Of a stretch of 64,000 nucleotides of DNA, positions 1-10,787 are shown one piece after another. Position numbers and translations under genes: made by a program. Location of the stretch: assembly GCA_964036045.1 (NCBI GenBank), contig OZ038379.1:85117178-85181177 (forward strand), in the 5' to 3' direction. The notes under the pieces were generated by a model. The model made no database searches and was not told the origin of the DNA. It saw nothing but the letters and a program-made list of their open reading frames with translations. How positions within the stretch are numbered: the first letter of the stretch is position 1; every line of letters starts with the position of its first letter. Origin of the DNA: Eutreptiella sp. 'Long Island Sound 2002' (taxonomy: Eukaryota > Euglenozoa > Euglenophyceae > Eutreptiales > Eutreptiaceae).

Positions 1-700
1 CCGTGTTGCGCCGTGGTGTGGCGCTCTGTGCCGCGTCGCGTTGCGTCGTGCTGTGGCGTGTTGTGCTTTGGGTCGCCTTGTTGTGTTGCGTTGCACTGTG
101 GTGCGCTGCGGTGCGGTGTGCCGTGCTGCCTTGTGCTGTGCCGTGGTGGGTCAGTGGAGGTAAGTCTGGCCAGTGTCGTGTTGCAGAGTGCAGGTCGGAG
201 CGTGGCTGGTTGGTGGCTGGCGGGTGCGGTCAGGTGTGGGTGGCTCGCTGGGTCCGTGCTGTGGGCGTCTGGGTGTGCCGCTCGGGCCGGTGGGTCGGGT
301 AGGTGTCCGTGGGGTTGCCCTCCCTGGGGGCCTGTGCCGTGGTCCCCTGTCCTCTGGGGGTCCAGGTCCCTAGCCCTGGGTGCTGTGGCCGTGCCTTTGT
401 CCTATTTCAGTGCCTGTGAGGTGGCCCTTGTGGTGGCCGGGGTCGTCGCCTGGCGGTGAGGTTGTGGTGGTGGGCTGCGCGGCGGTGTTCCCTGCGGCTT
501 CCTCTGTGGGTGTAGCTTGTTCTCCCTGTGCAGGTGTGCCCTCCCTCCCCTGTGTGGTTTCTGGTGGCTGGTGGGCGTATGCCGGTGTGATCCGTATGGC
601 GTCTGATTCGCGCTTCGGCGGCGTGTGTTGGGGGCGTGCGTCCCCGGGGCCGTGCGGCGTCCGCTGGGGGTGGGGGGCGCTGGTCCCTCCGTTGTGGTAT
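1..700. repeat. A-poor GT/GC-rich low-complexity DNA
   Basis: The plus strand is almost devoid of A and built from short irregular GTG, TGC and GCG words, for example gtgttgcgccgtgg-like strings at the left edge. This is a strong strand asymmetry rather than plain high GC. Open frames here are explained by the lack of A and give Cys/Trp/Val-rich or Arg/Pro-rich translations with no recognisable domain. I see no gene. It may be the degraded edge of the satellite region that starts near 2225. Confidence 0.6.
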
Positions 701-1534
701 GCCCTCTCTGATTCTTGCCCTCCCCTTGCCCTCGCCCCTTCCCTTCCCGGTGTGGTGGTGGTGGGATGGGGGGGGGGGGGCGCCCCTGGCCCAGGCCAGA
801 GGGTGGGTGGCCTGGGGCCATTGGCGGAGGGTTCGGGGGGTGTAGGGGGGGCGAAGGCCCTGGACCGCGTCCCGGAGGAGGGCCTTGCATGCCGCCTGCG
901 GCATGATGGCCTCCGGGGCGGCCTCGTTAGGGTCGGCGGGGGTGGGGGTGCGGACGTCCTCGAGGGTGTGCACCATGCGCACCCCTTCTCGCCTTCCCGC
1001 TCCCCTGGCCCACTTCACCCAGCGGCGGAGCTCCTGCAAAGCGGGGGCAGACCACCAGGCGAGGTGGGCGGGGGCCGGGGGTGGAGGACGGGTACGGGCG
1101 ATGGGGGGAGCGGGAGGCCCGGTGGGGCCTGTGGGGGGAGGGGTTGGTGGACATGGGGCGGCGCTGGTGTGCTTGACGGCGCCCCTGGGGGAGCGGGAGG
1201 GGCGGTGGCGGGGACTCGGGGTTGGGGTCGCGTACGGGCGGAAGGGGGGAACGGGAAGCCTGGTGGGGCTCGTGGGGGGAGAGGGTGGTGGACATGGGGC
1301 GGCGGTGGCGCGGATGGTGGCGCCTGGGGCAACGGCAGCGGCGGGCGCGGGGCCCCGGGGGGTCGTGGTGGCGCCTTGAGGTTTGAGGTTTGAGGTTCCA
1401 TTTTGCGGGTACCAGACGCCTTTCGGCCCCGGGGGGCCACCTGGTCGGGCCAGGTGATATCCTCCCCACCGGGTCCTAGTGAAGGGCCCTCCAAGACGCA
1501 TCTCCTGCCTGGTGGCGGAGTCCCCCGGGTTCAC
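407..1534 (-). CDS. Possible coding remnant, unrecognised (375 codons)
   Basis: A long minus-strand frame is open across 1.1 kb. Most of it is Pro/Arg/His-rich and could be an artefact of composition. The part from about 840 to 1070 is more protein-like, with Leu/Trp-rich stretches (LAWWSAPALQELRRWVKWA) and ordinary residue mixtures. No domain is recognised. It overlaps a 140-bp direct repeat at 1092-1310. It may be a fragment of a retroelement ORF or spurious; I assign no function. Confidence 0.2.
   Translation of the reverse strand: MNPGDSATRQEMRLGGPFTRTRWGGYHLARPGGPPGPKGVWYPQNGTSNLKPQGATTTPRGPAPAAAVAPGATIRATAAPCPPPSPPTSPTRLPVPPFRPYATPTPSPRHRPSRSPRGAVKHTSAAPCPPTPPPTGPTGPPAPPIARTRPPPPAPAHLAWWSAPALQELRRWVKWARGAGRREGVRMVHTLEDVRTPTPADPNEAAPEAIMPQAACKALLRDAVQGLRPPYTPRTLRQWPQATHPLAWARGAPPPPSHHHHTGKGRGEGKGRARIREGIPQRRDQRPPPPADAARPRGRTPPTHAAEARIRRHTDHTGIRPPATRNHTGEGGHTCTGRTSYTHRGSRREHRRAAHHHNLTARRRPRPPQGPPHRH
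1092..1310. repeat. Direct repeat, ~140-bp period, G-rich
   Basis: A block starting gtacgggcg at 1092 recurs at 1232. Both copies run through a G-rich stretch to ggacatggggcggcg. The second copy differs at several sites. The region has many runs of four or more G on the plus strand, so it could form G-quadruplexes. Confidence 0.6.
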
Positions 1535-2224
1535 CGGGCTCGGAGCCCCATCCCTCCCCGGCTTCCCTGTTTTGCCACTCCCCGGTCAGTGCATCAATTC
1601 GCAGCTGTGGCTGCGGGCGCTTACCCACCGCGTCGCCCCGCTAATGCGTGGTCGCCCGGGGCGCCGGCGCCGCCGGGCCCGTGCTACTGGCTTGTCGCCA
1701 GTGGGACCCCCTTGGGCTGCCGTGGAAGCCGCCTTGCCTAGGGGTTGGGGCGTGGCGCAGTGCGCAACTACTGCCTTGGCGGGTGCAGTGCCCCGTCCGT
1801 GTGTGCGCGGCGCTCGCGGCCGGTTCGGGGGGCTCGGGCCGGTACCTGGTGTTGTGTCTCTCCCATTTCCCCCTTCCCGCCCCGCGTGTCCCGCGCTGTT
1901 TGTGGCGGGCCGTCCTGTCCGGGTATCCTTTATCCTCGCTCGCTGGTACGCCATTCCGCGCGGTCTGTGCGTTCCGCGAGCTCCGTCCGGTTGCCCTTCT
2001 GGTAGTCCCCGCGTGCCCTTTGTGTGTGTGTGTGCTCGCGCTCCCGCGGCGTCCGCCCCCCCCCCCTGGGTGGTGTGGCGTGCGCAACTCGCGCGGTCCC
2101 GGCACTGGGCGCTGGTAGGGCCGTTCCACGTGGTCCGTGCCCCTCCGCGTGTCCTGCCCCGGTCCCTTGCTCCGTCTGGCGTGCTCGGGGGGGGGCGGTG
2201 CGGTCCCTGTTCCTCCCTACCCGG
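1535..2224. other. GC-rich spacer, nothing identified
   Basis: GC-rich DNA between the G-rich block and the first satellite unit. Both strands have open frames of up to about 300 codons, but their translations are Pro/Arg/Gly-rich with no recognisable motif. A run gtgtgtgtgtg lies near 2020. No gene is supported. Confidence 0.5.
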
Positions 2225-3564
2225 CCTGGCCTGCACGCCCTGTGGGGGCTGCGTGCCGCGGGGTTGGTGGGGGGCCGTCCCCGGGGGGGGGGTGGCCTGC
2301 CAGCGTTGTGAGGGGCGTCTGGTGTCAGGCGCTGTCCCTCTCCAGACCGCCCGTCCTCTGGGGCGGGAGGCCGGATCACCGCGACCCGTGTGTTCCGGGT
2401 GCGGTCGGTGCGGGCGTGGGGACCCAGCACCGGTTCCACAGCGTGTGCCCTTGCGGGCCGGCGTTGCTCGCTGTGGGGGTGGCAGAGGGGCGTCCCTGGG
2501 GGGGGTGCCTTCCACCGTTGCGAGGGGTGTCTGAGGTCGGGCGCTCCCCCTCCCCCGACTGCCCGCCTACTGGGCGGGCTGTTGGGGTCTGCCACCCACA
2601 TGCTGTGGGCGCGGGTCTGTGGGTGAGGGGGCCCAACACTGTCCCCTTGGCCTGCATGCCCTGTGGAAGCTGCGTGCCGTCGGGGTGGTGGGGGGCCGTC
2701 CCCGGGGGGGTTGGCCTGCCACCGTTGTGAGGGGCGTCTGGTGTCAGGCGCTGACCCTCCCCCGGCCGTCGGTCCTCTGGGAAAAGCCGGAGTTCCGCGA
2801 CCTGTGTGTCCCGCGTGCGGTCGGTGCGGGCGTGGGGACCCAGCACCGGCCCTACAGCGTGGGCCCTTGCGGGCCGGCGTTGCTCGCTGTGGGGGTGGCG
2901 GAAGGGCGTTCCCGGGGGGGTGCCTTCCACTGTTGTGAGGGGCGTCTGTGGTCAGGGGCTCCCCCTCCCTGAACTGCCCGTCCACTGGGCGGGCTGTTGG
3001 GGTCCGCCACCCACATGCTGTGGGCGCGGGCGTGTGGATGTGGGGGCCCAACACTGTCCCCTTGGCCTGCATGCCCTGTGGGGGCTGGGTGCCGCGCGGG
3101 TGGTTCGGGGCCGTCCTCGGTGGGGGTGGCCTGACACCGTCGTGAGGGGCGTCTTGTGTCAGGCGCTGTCCCTTTCCCGGCCGCCCGTCCTCTGGGGCGG
3201 GCAGCCGGGGTTCCGCGACCCGTGTGTCCCGGGTGCGGTCGGTGCGGGCGTGGGGACCCAGCACCGGCCCCACAGCGTGCGCCCTTGCGGGCCGGCGTTG
3301 CTCGCTGTGGGGGTGGCGGAGGGGCGTCCCCGAGGGCGGTGCCTTCCACCATTGTGAGGGGCGTCTGAGGTCAGGCGCTGTCCCCCCCCCGACTGCCCGC
3401 CCACTGGGCAGGCTGTTGGGGTCCGCCACCCACGTGCTGCGGGCGCGGGTGTGCGGGTGTGGGGGCCCAACACTGTCCCCTTGGCCTGCATGCCCCGTGG
3501 GGGCTGCGTGCCGCGGGGGTGGTGGGGGGCCGTCCCCGAGGCGGGGTGGCCTGCCAGCGTTGTG

Positions 3565-6076
3565 AGGGGCGTCTGGTGTCAGGCGCTGTCCCTCCCCCGG
3601 CCGCCTGTCCTCTGGAGCGGGTAGCCAGGGTTCCGCGACCCGTGTGTTCCGGGTGCGGTCGTTGCGGGCGTGGGGACCCAGCAACGGCCCCACAGCGTGC
3701 GCCCCTGCGGGCCGGCGTTGCTCGCTGTGGGTGTGGCGGAAGGGCGTCCCCGGGGGGGGTTTCTTCCACCATTGTGAGGGGCGTCTGAGGTCAGGCGCTG
3801 TCCCTCCCCCGACTGCCCGCCCACTGGGCGGGCTGTTGGGGTCCGCCACCCACGTGCTGTGGGGGCAGGTGTGTGGCTGTGGGGGCCCAACACTGTCCCC
3901 TAGCCTGCATGCCCTGTGGGGGTGGCGTGCTGCGGGGGTGGTTGGGAGCCGTCCTCGGGGGGGGTGGCCTGCCACCGTTGTGAGGGGCATCTGGTGTCAG
4001 GCGCTGTCCCTCCCCCGGCCGCCCGTCCTCTGGAGCGGGCGTCCAGGGTTCCGCGACCCGTGTGTCCCGGGTGCGGTCGGTGCGGGCGTGGGGACCTAGC
4101 ACCAGCCCCACAGCGTGCGCCCTTGCGGGCCGGCGTTGCTCGCTGTGGGGGTGGCGGAAGCGCGTCCCCGGGGGGGGTGCCTTCCACCATTGTGAGGAAC
4201 GTCTGAGGTCAGGCGCTGTCCCTCCCCTGACTGCCCGCCCACTGGGCAGGCTGTTGGGGTCCGCCACCCACGTGTTGTGGGCGCCGGTGTGTGGGTGTGG
4301 GGGCCCAACACTGTCCCCTTGGCCTGCATGCCCTGTCGGGGCTGCGTCCCGCGGGGGTGGTGGGGGGCCGTCCCCGGGGGGGCTGGCCTACCACCGTTGT
4401 GAGGGGCGTCTGGTGTCAGGCGCTTTCCCACCCCCGGCCGCCCGTCCTCTGGAGCGGGCAGCCGGGGTTCTGCGACCCGTGTGTCCCGGGTGCGGTCGGG
4501 GCGCGCGTGGGGACCCAGCACCGGCCCCACAGTGTGCGCCCTTGCGGGCCGGCGTTGCTCGCTGTGGGGGTGGCGGAAGGGCGTCCCCGGGAGGGGTGCC
4601 TTCCACCATTGTGAGGGGCGTCTGAAGTCAGGCGCTGTCCCGCCCCCGACTGCCCGCCCACTGGGCAGGCTGTCGGGGTCCACCACCCACGTGCTGTGGG
4701 CGCGGGTGTGTGGGTGTGGGGGCCCAACACTGTCCCCTTGGCCTGCATGCCCTGTGGGGGCTGCGTGCCGCGGGGGCGGCGGAAGGGCGTCTCCGGGGGG
4801 GGTGCCTTCCACCATTGTGAGGGGCGTCTGGTGTCAGGCGCTGTCCCTCCCCCGGCCGCCCGTCCTCTGCGGCGGGCTGCCAGGGTTCCGCGACCCGTGT
4901 GTCCCGGGTGCGGTCGGTGCGGACGTGGGTACCCAGCACTGGCCCCACAGCGTGCGCCCCTGCGGGCCGGCGTTGGTCGCTGTGGGGGTGGCGGAAGGGC
5001 GTCCCCGGGGGGGGTGCCTTCCACCATTGTGAGGGGCGTCTGAGGTCAGGCGCTGTCCCTCCCCCGACTGCCTGCCCACTGGGCGGGCTGTTGGGGTCCG
5101 CCACCGACGTGCTGTGGGCGCAGGTGTGTGGGTGTGGGGGCCCAACACTGTCCCCTAGCCTGCATGCCCTGTGGGGGCTGCGTGCCGCGGGGGTGGTGGG
5201 GGGCCGTCCTCGGGGGGGGTGGCCTGCCACCGTTGTGAGGGGCATCTGGTGTCAGGCGCTGTCCCTCCACCGGCCGCCCGTCCTCTGGAGCGGGCGGCCA
5301 GGGTTCTACGACCCGTGTGTCCCGGGTGCGGTCGGTGCGGGCGTGGGGACCCAGCACCAGCCCCACAGCGTGCGCCCTTGCGGGCCGGCGTTGCTCGCTG
5401 TGGGGGTGGCGGAAGGGCGTCCCCGGGGGGGGTCCCTTCCACCATTGTGAGGGGTGTCTCAGGTCAGGCGCTGTCCCTCCCCCGACTGCCCGCCCACTGG
5501 GCAGGCTGTTGGGGTCCGCCACCCACGTGTTGTGGGCGCCGGTGTGTGGGTGTGGGGGCCCAACACTGTCCCCTTGGCCTGCATGCCCTGTGGGGGCTGC
5601 GTGCCGCGGGGTAGGTGGGGGGCCATCCCCGGGGGAGGTGGCCTACCAACGTTGTGAGGGGCGTCTGGTGTCAGGCGCTGTCCCTCCCCCGGCCGCCAGT
5701 GCTCTGGAGCGGGCGGCCAGGGTTCCGCGACCCGTGTGTCCCGGGTGCGGTCGGTGCGGGCTTGGGGACCCAGCATGGGCCCCACAGCGTGCGCCCTTGC
5801 GGGCCGGCGTTGCTCGCTGTGGGGGTGGCGCAAGGGCGTGCCCTGGGGGGGTGCCTTCCACCATTGTGAGGGGCGTCTGAGGTAAGGCGCTGTCCCTCCC
5901 CCGACTGCCTGCCCACTCGGCGGGCTGTTGGAGTCCGCCACCCACGTGCTGTGGGCGCAGGTGTGTGGGTATGGGGGCCCAACACTGTCCCCTTGGCTTG
6001 CATGTCCAGTGGGGGCTGCGTGCCGCGGCGGTGGTGGGGGGGCCGTCCCCGGGGGGGGGGGGCTGCCACCATTGTG
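3565..6076. repeat. Higher-order satellite duplication, ~1255-bp period
   Basis: Three-unit blocks share private variants offset by about 1255 bp. These are the shortened gtcccctagcctgcatg at about 3896 and 5151, agcaccagcccc near 4098 and 5353, and gttgtgggcgccggtg near 4273 and 5529. The copies are 3565-4819 and 4820-6076. The unit boundary at 4820 is chimeric: first-half sequence is joined to second-half sequence just upstream. Confidence 0.8.
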
Positions 6077-9000
6077 AGGGGCGTCTGGTGTCAGGCGCTG
6101 TCCCTCCCCCGGCCGCCCGTGCTCTGGAGCGGGCAGCAAGGGTTCCGCGACCCGGGTGTTCCGGATGCGGTCGTTGCGGGGGTGGGAACCCAGCACTGGC
6201 CCCACAGCGTGCGCCCTTGCGGGCCGGCGTTGCTCGCTGTGGGGGTGGCGGAACCGCGTCCCCGGGGGGGCAGCCTTCAACCATTGTGAGGGGCGTCTGA
6301 GGTCAGGCGTTGTCCCTCCCCCGACTGCCCGCCCACTGGGCGGGCTGTTGGGGTCCGCCAGCCACGTTCTGTGGGCGCGGGTGTGTGGGTGTGGGGGCCC
6401 AACACTGTCCCCTTGGCCTGCATGCCCCGTGGGGGCTGCGTGCCGCGGGGGTGGTGGGGGGCCGTCCCCGTGTGGGTTGCCTGCCACTGTTCTGAGGGGC
6501 GTCCGGTGTCAGGCGCTGTCCCTCCCCCGGCCGCCCGTCCTCTGGAGCGGGCAGCCGGGGTTCCGCGACCCTATGTGTCTGTGCGGGCGTGGGGACCCAG
6601 CACCGGCCCCAGAGCATGAGCCCTTGCGGGCCGGCGTTGCTCGCTTTGGGGGTGGCGGAAGGGCGTTCGCAGGGGGGGTGCCTTCCACCATTGTGAGGGG
6701 CGTCTGACGTCAGGCACTGTCCCTCCCCGGACTGCCCGCCCACTGGGCGGGCTGTTGGGGTCCGCCACCCACGTGCTGTGGGCGGGGGTGTGTGGATGTG
6801 GGGGCCCAACACTGTCGCCCTGGCCTGCATGCCCTGTGGGGGCTGCGTGCCGCGGGGGTGGTGGGGGGCCGTCCCCGGGGGGGGTGGCCTACCACCGTTG
6901 TGAGGGGCGTCTGGTGTCAGGCGCTTTCCCACCCCCGGCCGCCCGTCCTCTGGAGCGGGCAGCCGGGGTTCTGCGACCCGTGTGTCCCGGGTGCGGTCGG
7001 TGCGGGCGTGGGGACCCAGCACCGGCCCCACAGTGTGCGCCCTTGCGGGCCGGCGTTGCTCGCTGTGGGGGTGGCGGAAGGGCGTCCCCGGGGGGGGTGC
7101 CTTCCACCATTGTGAGGGGCGTCTGAAGTCAGGCGCTGTCCCGCCCCCGACTGCCCGCCCACTGGGCAGGCTGTCGGGGTCCACCACCCACGTGCTGTGG
7201 GCGCGGGTGTGTGGGTGTGGGGGCCCAACACTGTCTCCTTGGTTTGCATGCCCTGTGGGGGCTGCTCGCCGCGGGGGTGGTGGGGGGCCGTCCCCGGGGG
7301 GGGGGGGGGCTGCCACCATTGCGAGGGGCGTCTGGTGTCAGGCGCTGTCCCTCCCCCGGCCGCCCGTCCTTTCGAGCGGGCAGCCAGGGCTCCGCGAACC
7401 GTGTGTCCCGGGTGCGGTCGGTGCGGGCGTCAGGACCCAGCGGCAGCCCCACAGCGTGCGCCCTTGCGGGCCAGCGTTGCTCGCTGTGGGAATGGCGGAA
7501 GGGCGTCCCCGGGGGGGGTGCCTTCCACCATTGTGAGGGGCATCTGGTGTCAGGCACTGTCCCTCCCCCGGCCGCCCGTGCTCTGGAGCGGGCAGCCAGG
7601 GTTCCGCGACCCGTGTGTCCCGGGTGCGGTCGGTGCGGGCGTTGGGACCCAGCATGGGCTCCACAGCGTGCGCCCTTGCGGGCCGGCGTTGCTCGCTGTG
7701 GGGGTGGCGGAAGGGCGTCCCGGGGGGGGTGCCTTCCACCATTGTGAGGGGCGTCTGAGGTCAGGCGCTGTCCCTCCCCCGACTGCCCGCCCACTGGACC
7801 GGCTGTTGGGGTCCGCCACCCACGTGCTGTGGGCGCGGGTGTGTGGGTGTGGGGGCCCAACACTGTCGCCTTGGCGTGCATGTCCAGTGGGGGCTGCGTG
7901 CCGCGGCGGTGGTGGGGGGGCCGTCCCCGGGGGGGGGGTGGCCTGCCACCGTTGTGGGGGGCGTCTGGTGTCAGGGGCTGTCCCTCCCCCGGCCGCCCGT
8001 CCTCTGGAGCGGGCAGCAAGGGTTCCGCGACCCGTGTGTTCCGGGTGCGGTCGTTGCCGGGGTGGGAACCAAGTACTGGCCCCACAGCGTGCGCCCTTGC
8101 GGGCCGGCGTTGCTCGCTGTGGGGGTGGCGGAAGGGCGTCCCCGGGGGGGCAGCCTTCAACCATTGTGAGGGGCGTCTGAGGTCAGGCGTTGTCCCTCCT
8201 CCGACTGCCCGCCCACTGGGCGGGCTGTTGGGGTCCGCCACCCACGTTCTGTGGGTGCGGGTGTGTGGGTGTGGGGGCCCAACACTGTCCCCTTGGGCTG
8301 CATGCCCCGTGGGGGCTGCGTGCCGCGGGGGTGGTGGGGGGCCGTCCCCGCGGGGGGGTTGCCTGCCACTGTTGTGAGGGGCGTCTGGTGTCAGGCGCTG
8401 TCCCTCCCCCGGCCGCCCGTCCTCTGGAGCGGGCAGCCAGGGTTCCGCGACCCTGTGTGTCTGTGCGGGCGTGGGGACCCAGCACCGGCCCCACAGCATG
8501 AGTCCTTGCGGGCCGGCGTTGCTCGCTTTGGGGGTGGCGGAGGGGCGTCCCCGGGGGGGGTGCCTTCCACCATTGTGAGGGGCGTCTGACGTCAGGCACT
8601 GTCCCTCCCCCGACTGCCCGCCCACTGGGCGGGCTGTTGGGGTCCGCCACCCACGTGCTGTGGGCGCGGGTGTGTGGATGTGGGGGCCCAACACTGTCCC
8701 CCTGGCCTGCATGCCCTGTGGGGGCTGCGTGCCGCGCGGGTGGTGGGGGGCCGTCCCCGGGGGGGGCGGCCTGCCACCGTTGTGAGGGGCGTCTGGTGTC
8801 AGGCGCTGTCCCTCCCCCGGCCGCCCGTCCTCTGGGGCGGGCAGCCAGGGTTCCGCGACCCGTGTGTTCCGGCTGCGGTCGGTGCGGGCCTTGGGACCCA
8901 GCACCGGCCCCACGGCGTGCGCCCTTGCGGGCCGGCGTTGCTCGCTGGGGAAGTTGCGGAAGGGCGTCTCCGGGGGGGTTGCCTTCCACAATTGTGAGGA

Positions 9001-9417
9001 GCGTCTGAGGTCAGGCCCTGTCCCGCCCCCGACTGCCCGCCCACTGGGCGGGCTGTTGGGGTCCGCCACCCACGTGCTGTGGGCGCGGGTGTGTGGGTGT
9101 GGGGGCCCAACACTGTCTCCTTGGCCTGCATGCCCTGTGGGGGCTGCTCGCCGCGGGGGTTGGTGGGGGGCCGTCCCCGGGGGGGGGGGGCTGCCACCAT
9201 TGCGAGGGGCGTCTCGTGTCAGGCGCTGTCCCTCCCCCGGCCGCGCGTCCTCTGAAGCGGGCAGCCGGGGCTGCGCAACCCCTGTGTCTCGGGTGCGGTC
9301 GGTGCGGGCGTGGGGACCCAGCCCCGACCCCACAGCGTGCGCCCTTGCGGGCCGGCGTTGCTCGCTGTGGGGGGGGCGAAGGGCGTCCCCGGGGGGCGTG
9401 CCTTCCGCCGTTGTGAG
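5657..9417. repeat. Higher-order satellite duplication, ~1880-bp period
   Basis: Diagnostic variants recur with an offset of 1879-1882 bp. The tgcatgtccagtggggg variant is at about 5999 and 7879. The agcatgggc variant is near 5772 and 7650. The two 408-bp deleted units start at 6495 and 8377. The block comprises four units plus a half unit, so the isolated 213-bp half unit at 7323-7535 is the junction between two tandem copies (5657-7535 and 7536-9417). Confidence 0.85.
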
Positions 9418-9560
9418 GGGCGTCTGTGGTCAGGCGCTCCCCCTCCCCCGACTGCCCGCCTTCTGGGCGTGGTGTTGGGGTCCGTCACCCACATGCCGTG
9501 GGCGCAGGTGTGTGGGTGTGGGGGCCCAACACTGTCCCCTTGGCCTGCATGCCCTGTGGC

Positions 9561-9702
9561 CCTGTGCCCACGCACTACTGGTCCTACACACCCTATAGTG
9601 GCACCATCCTGGTGGGCGAGCGCTACTGCTACTGGCTCAAGCCCCCACGCAGGACTACCACTCCTACACGCACGCTCTACTGGGTGGTGTTGTAGATAAA
9701 GT
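9561..9702. other. Unique junction between satellite and repeat X
   Basis: The satellite breaks off after tgcatgccctgtgg and about 140 bp of unrelated sequence follows. A short plus-strand frame continues from the satellite to a TAG at about 9695, with a Tyr/Trp-rich end. It is too short and isolated to call a gene. Confidence 0.4.
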
Positions 9703-10787
9703 CGTGGGTCCTAGTGACCCTCCTGTGAAGAAGACAAGAGAACACAGCGCTGCTAAGCTACTGTGGCCTAACAGGGACGTCACAATACGTTTCCCTGCTA
9801 GGGCTTGGAGGGCAAGGCCGCACAGGTGGCGCGGATGTCGATGGAGTCAAGCTGCCCTCGCCACTCCTGGCTGAGGCGCAGTCAATTGATTGTGTGATCA
9901 GCGCCGTATATTGTAGCACGGCTCAAGGGACTGCACCAGTTCACCCTGACCCTCCCACCTGTACAACAGAGGCCAATGGACTGGGTTCAAGACGGAGGAA
10001 CCAAGACACACTCCACGTATTATACGCTTCTTAGTGTGCCCTATGATACACTGTTCCTGAACCCAGTTGCAAGCAAGCAAGCTTAAGGACTTCGCCCGTT
10101 CCCTTATGGAACGTAGGGCGAAGCCCTGGGTAACCTGGGAAGGGTTCATACCGCGTGCACAGCGCGTGGCCTACTGTCGAATCCCTTTAATGCATCGTGT
10201 GCATGCATGCAGGGAAGGGAGGCGAGATCAATACCACTGTAACCACACTGACTCAACCAGACGGTGAGCTCCTCCTGGGCTTACCTACCTTACTCACCAT
10301 GCATCGTGTGAATGCCGAAGTGACGCGAACGCAAAACAAACCTAAACGTTTAAACAACCCTATTGCGACTTATAAACAACCCTAAGCGTTTAATTGCACC
10401 GTGTGGCTTGCACGCTTCTTCCCGTTGTGCCTGTTTTGTCATCTGCGAAAAGGAGAACAGGGAATGGGGAATGAGAGACGACGGCACGACGCTAAAGAAG
10501 CCTAAGCGTCTGAGACAACGCTACTTTAACGCACAAACGACGCAAACACGAGCACACACTTCTCCTTTGGACCTTCGAAGAGAAGGGAAGGTGGGTGCAT
10601 GCACAAGGAAGTGTGGCAACGTGTGTATGTCGGAATGCGGCACATGCATCGCGAGCACTTCGTCTTCTGTAACCCTACGTGCGCACTACGTGCACCATTC
10701 ACCGAGCATACCTTGCAACCTTGTTTTTACCTGTGCAGGGGGAATGCAGGAGTCGCCCAACCCCCCGGAGACACGACGGAGACAACC
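9703..10787 (+). repeat. Repeat X, copy A (left part)
   Basis: This segment is the reverse complement, with scattered mismatches and indels, of 30721-31709. Shared landmarks include tcctgtgaagaagacaag (9721; complement near 31690), the gtgtgatcagcgcc region near 9893 and the aaccctattgcgac region near 10355. It contains several copies of a cctaarcgtyt-like motif. No convincing ORF is present. The copy stops at 10787 where Retro-B is inserted and resumes at 40299. Confidence 0.85.
10783..10787. repeat. Target site duplication of Retro-B (left)
   Basis: CAACC directly precedes the LTR and is repeated at 40294-40298 directly after the other LTR. Five bases is the usual Ty3/gypsy target duplication. 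Confidence 0.7.

Larger units (their letters stand above)
2225..9560. repeat. Satellite array, ~17 units of ~419 bp
   Basis: The phrase aggggcgtctggtgtcagg recurs at about 2311, 2730, 3145, 3565, 3983, 4402, 4820, 5238, 5657, 6077, 6495, 6903, 7323, 7536, 7957, 8377, 8785 and 9205. The spacing is 415-421 bp, apart from two 408-bp units and one 213-bp half unit. Each unit is a diverged dimer: a related phrase aggggcgtctgaggtcagg starts the second half about 210 bp later (for example 3565 then 3776). The array ends in a partial unit near 9560. Because 419 is not a multiple of 3, the unit does not encode a periodic protein; the long minus-strand frames in it come from composition. Such arrays are typical of heterochromatin, centromeres or subtelomeres; which applies here is unknown. 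Confidence 0.95.

Noticed and set aside
1930-3990. Long minus-strand ORF of 686 codons in the satellite
   Set aside because: It lies in the 419-bp array, whose unit is not a multiple of three, so successive units are read in different frames. The translation is Pro/Arg/Gly-rich with no domain. Openness follows from GC content.
7129-9333. 734-codon minus-strand ORF in the satellite
   Set aside because: Same reasons: composition and repeat structure, no start-site or domain support. Plus-strand frames over the same DNA are also long.
2225-9560. CRISPR-like array
   Set aside because: Repeats are hundreds of bases long with no spacers, in a eukaryotic context.
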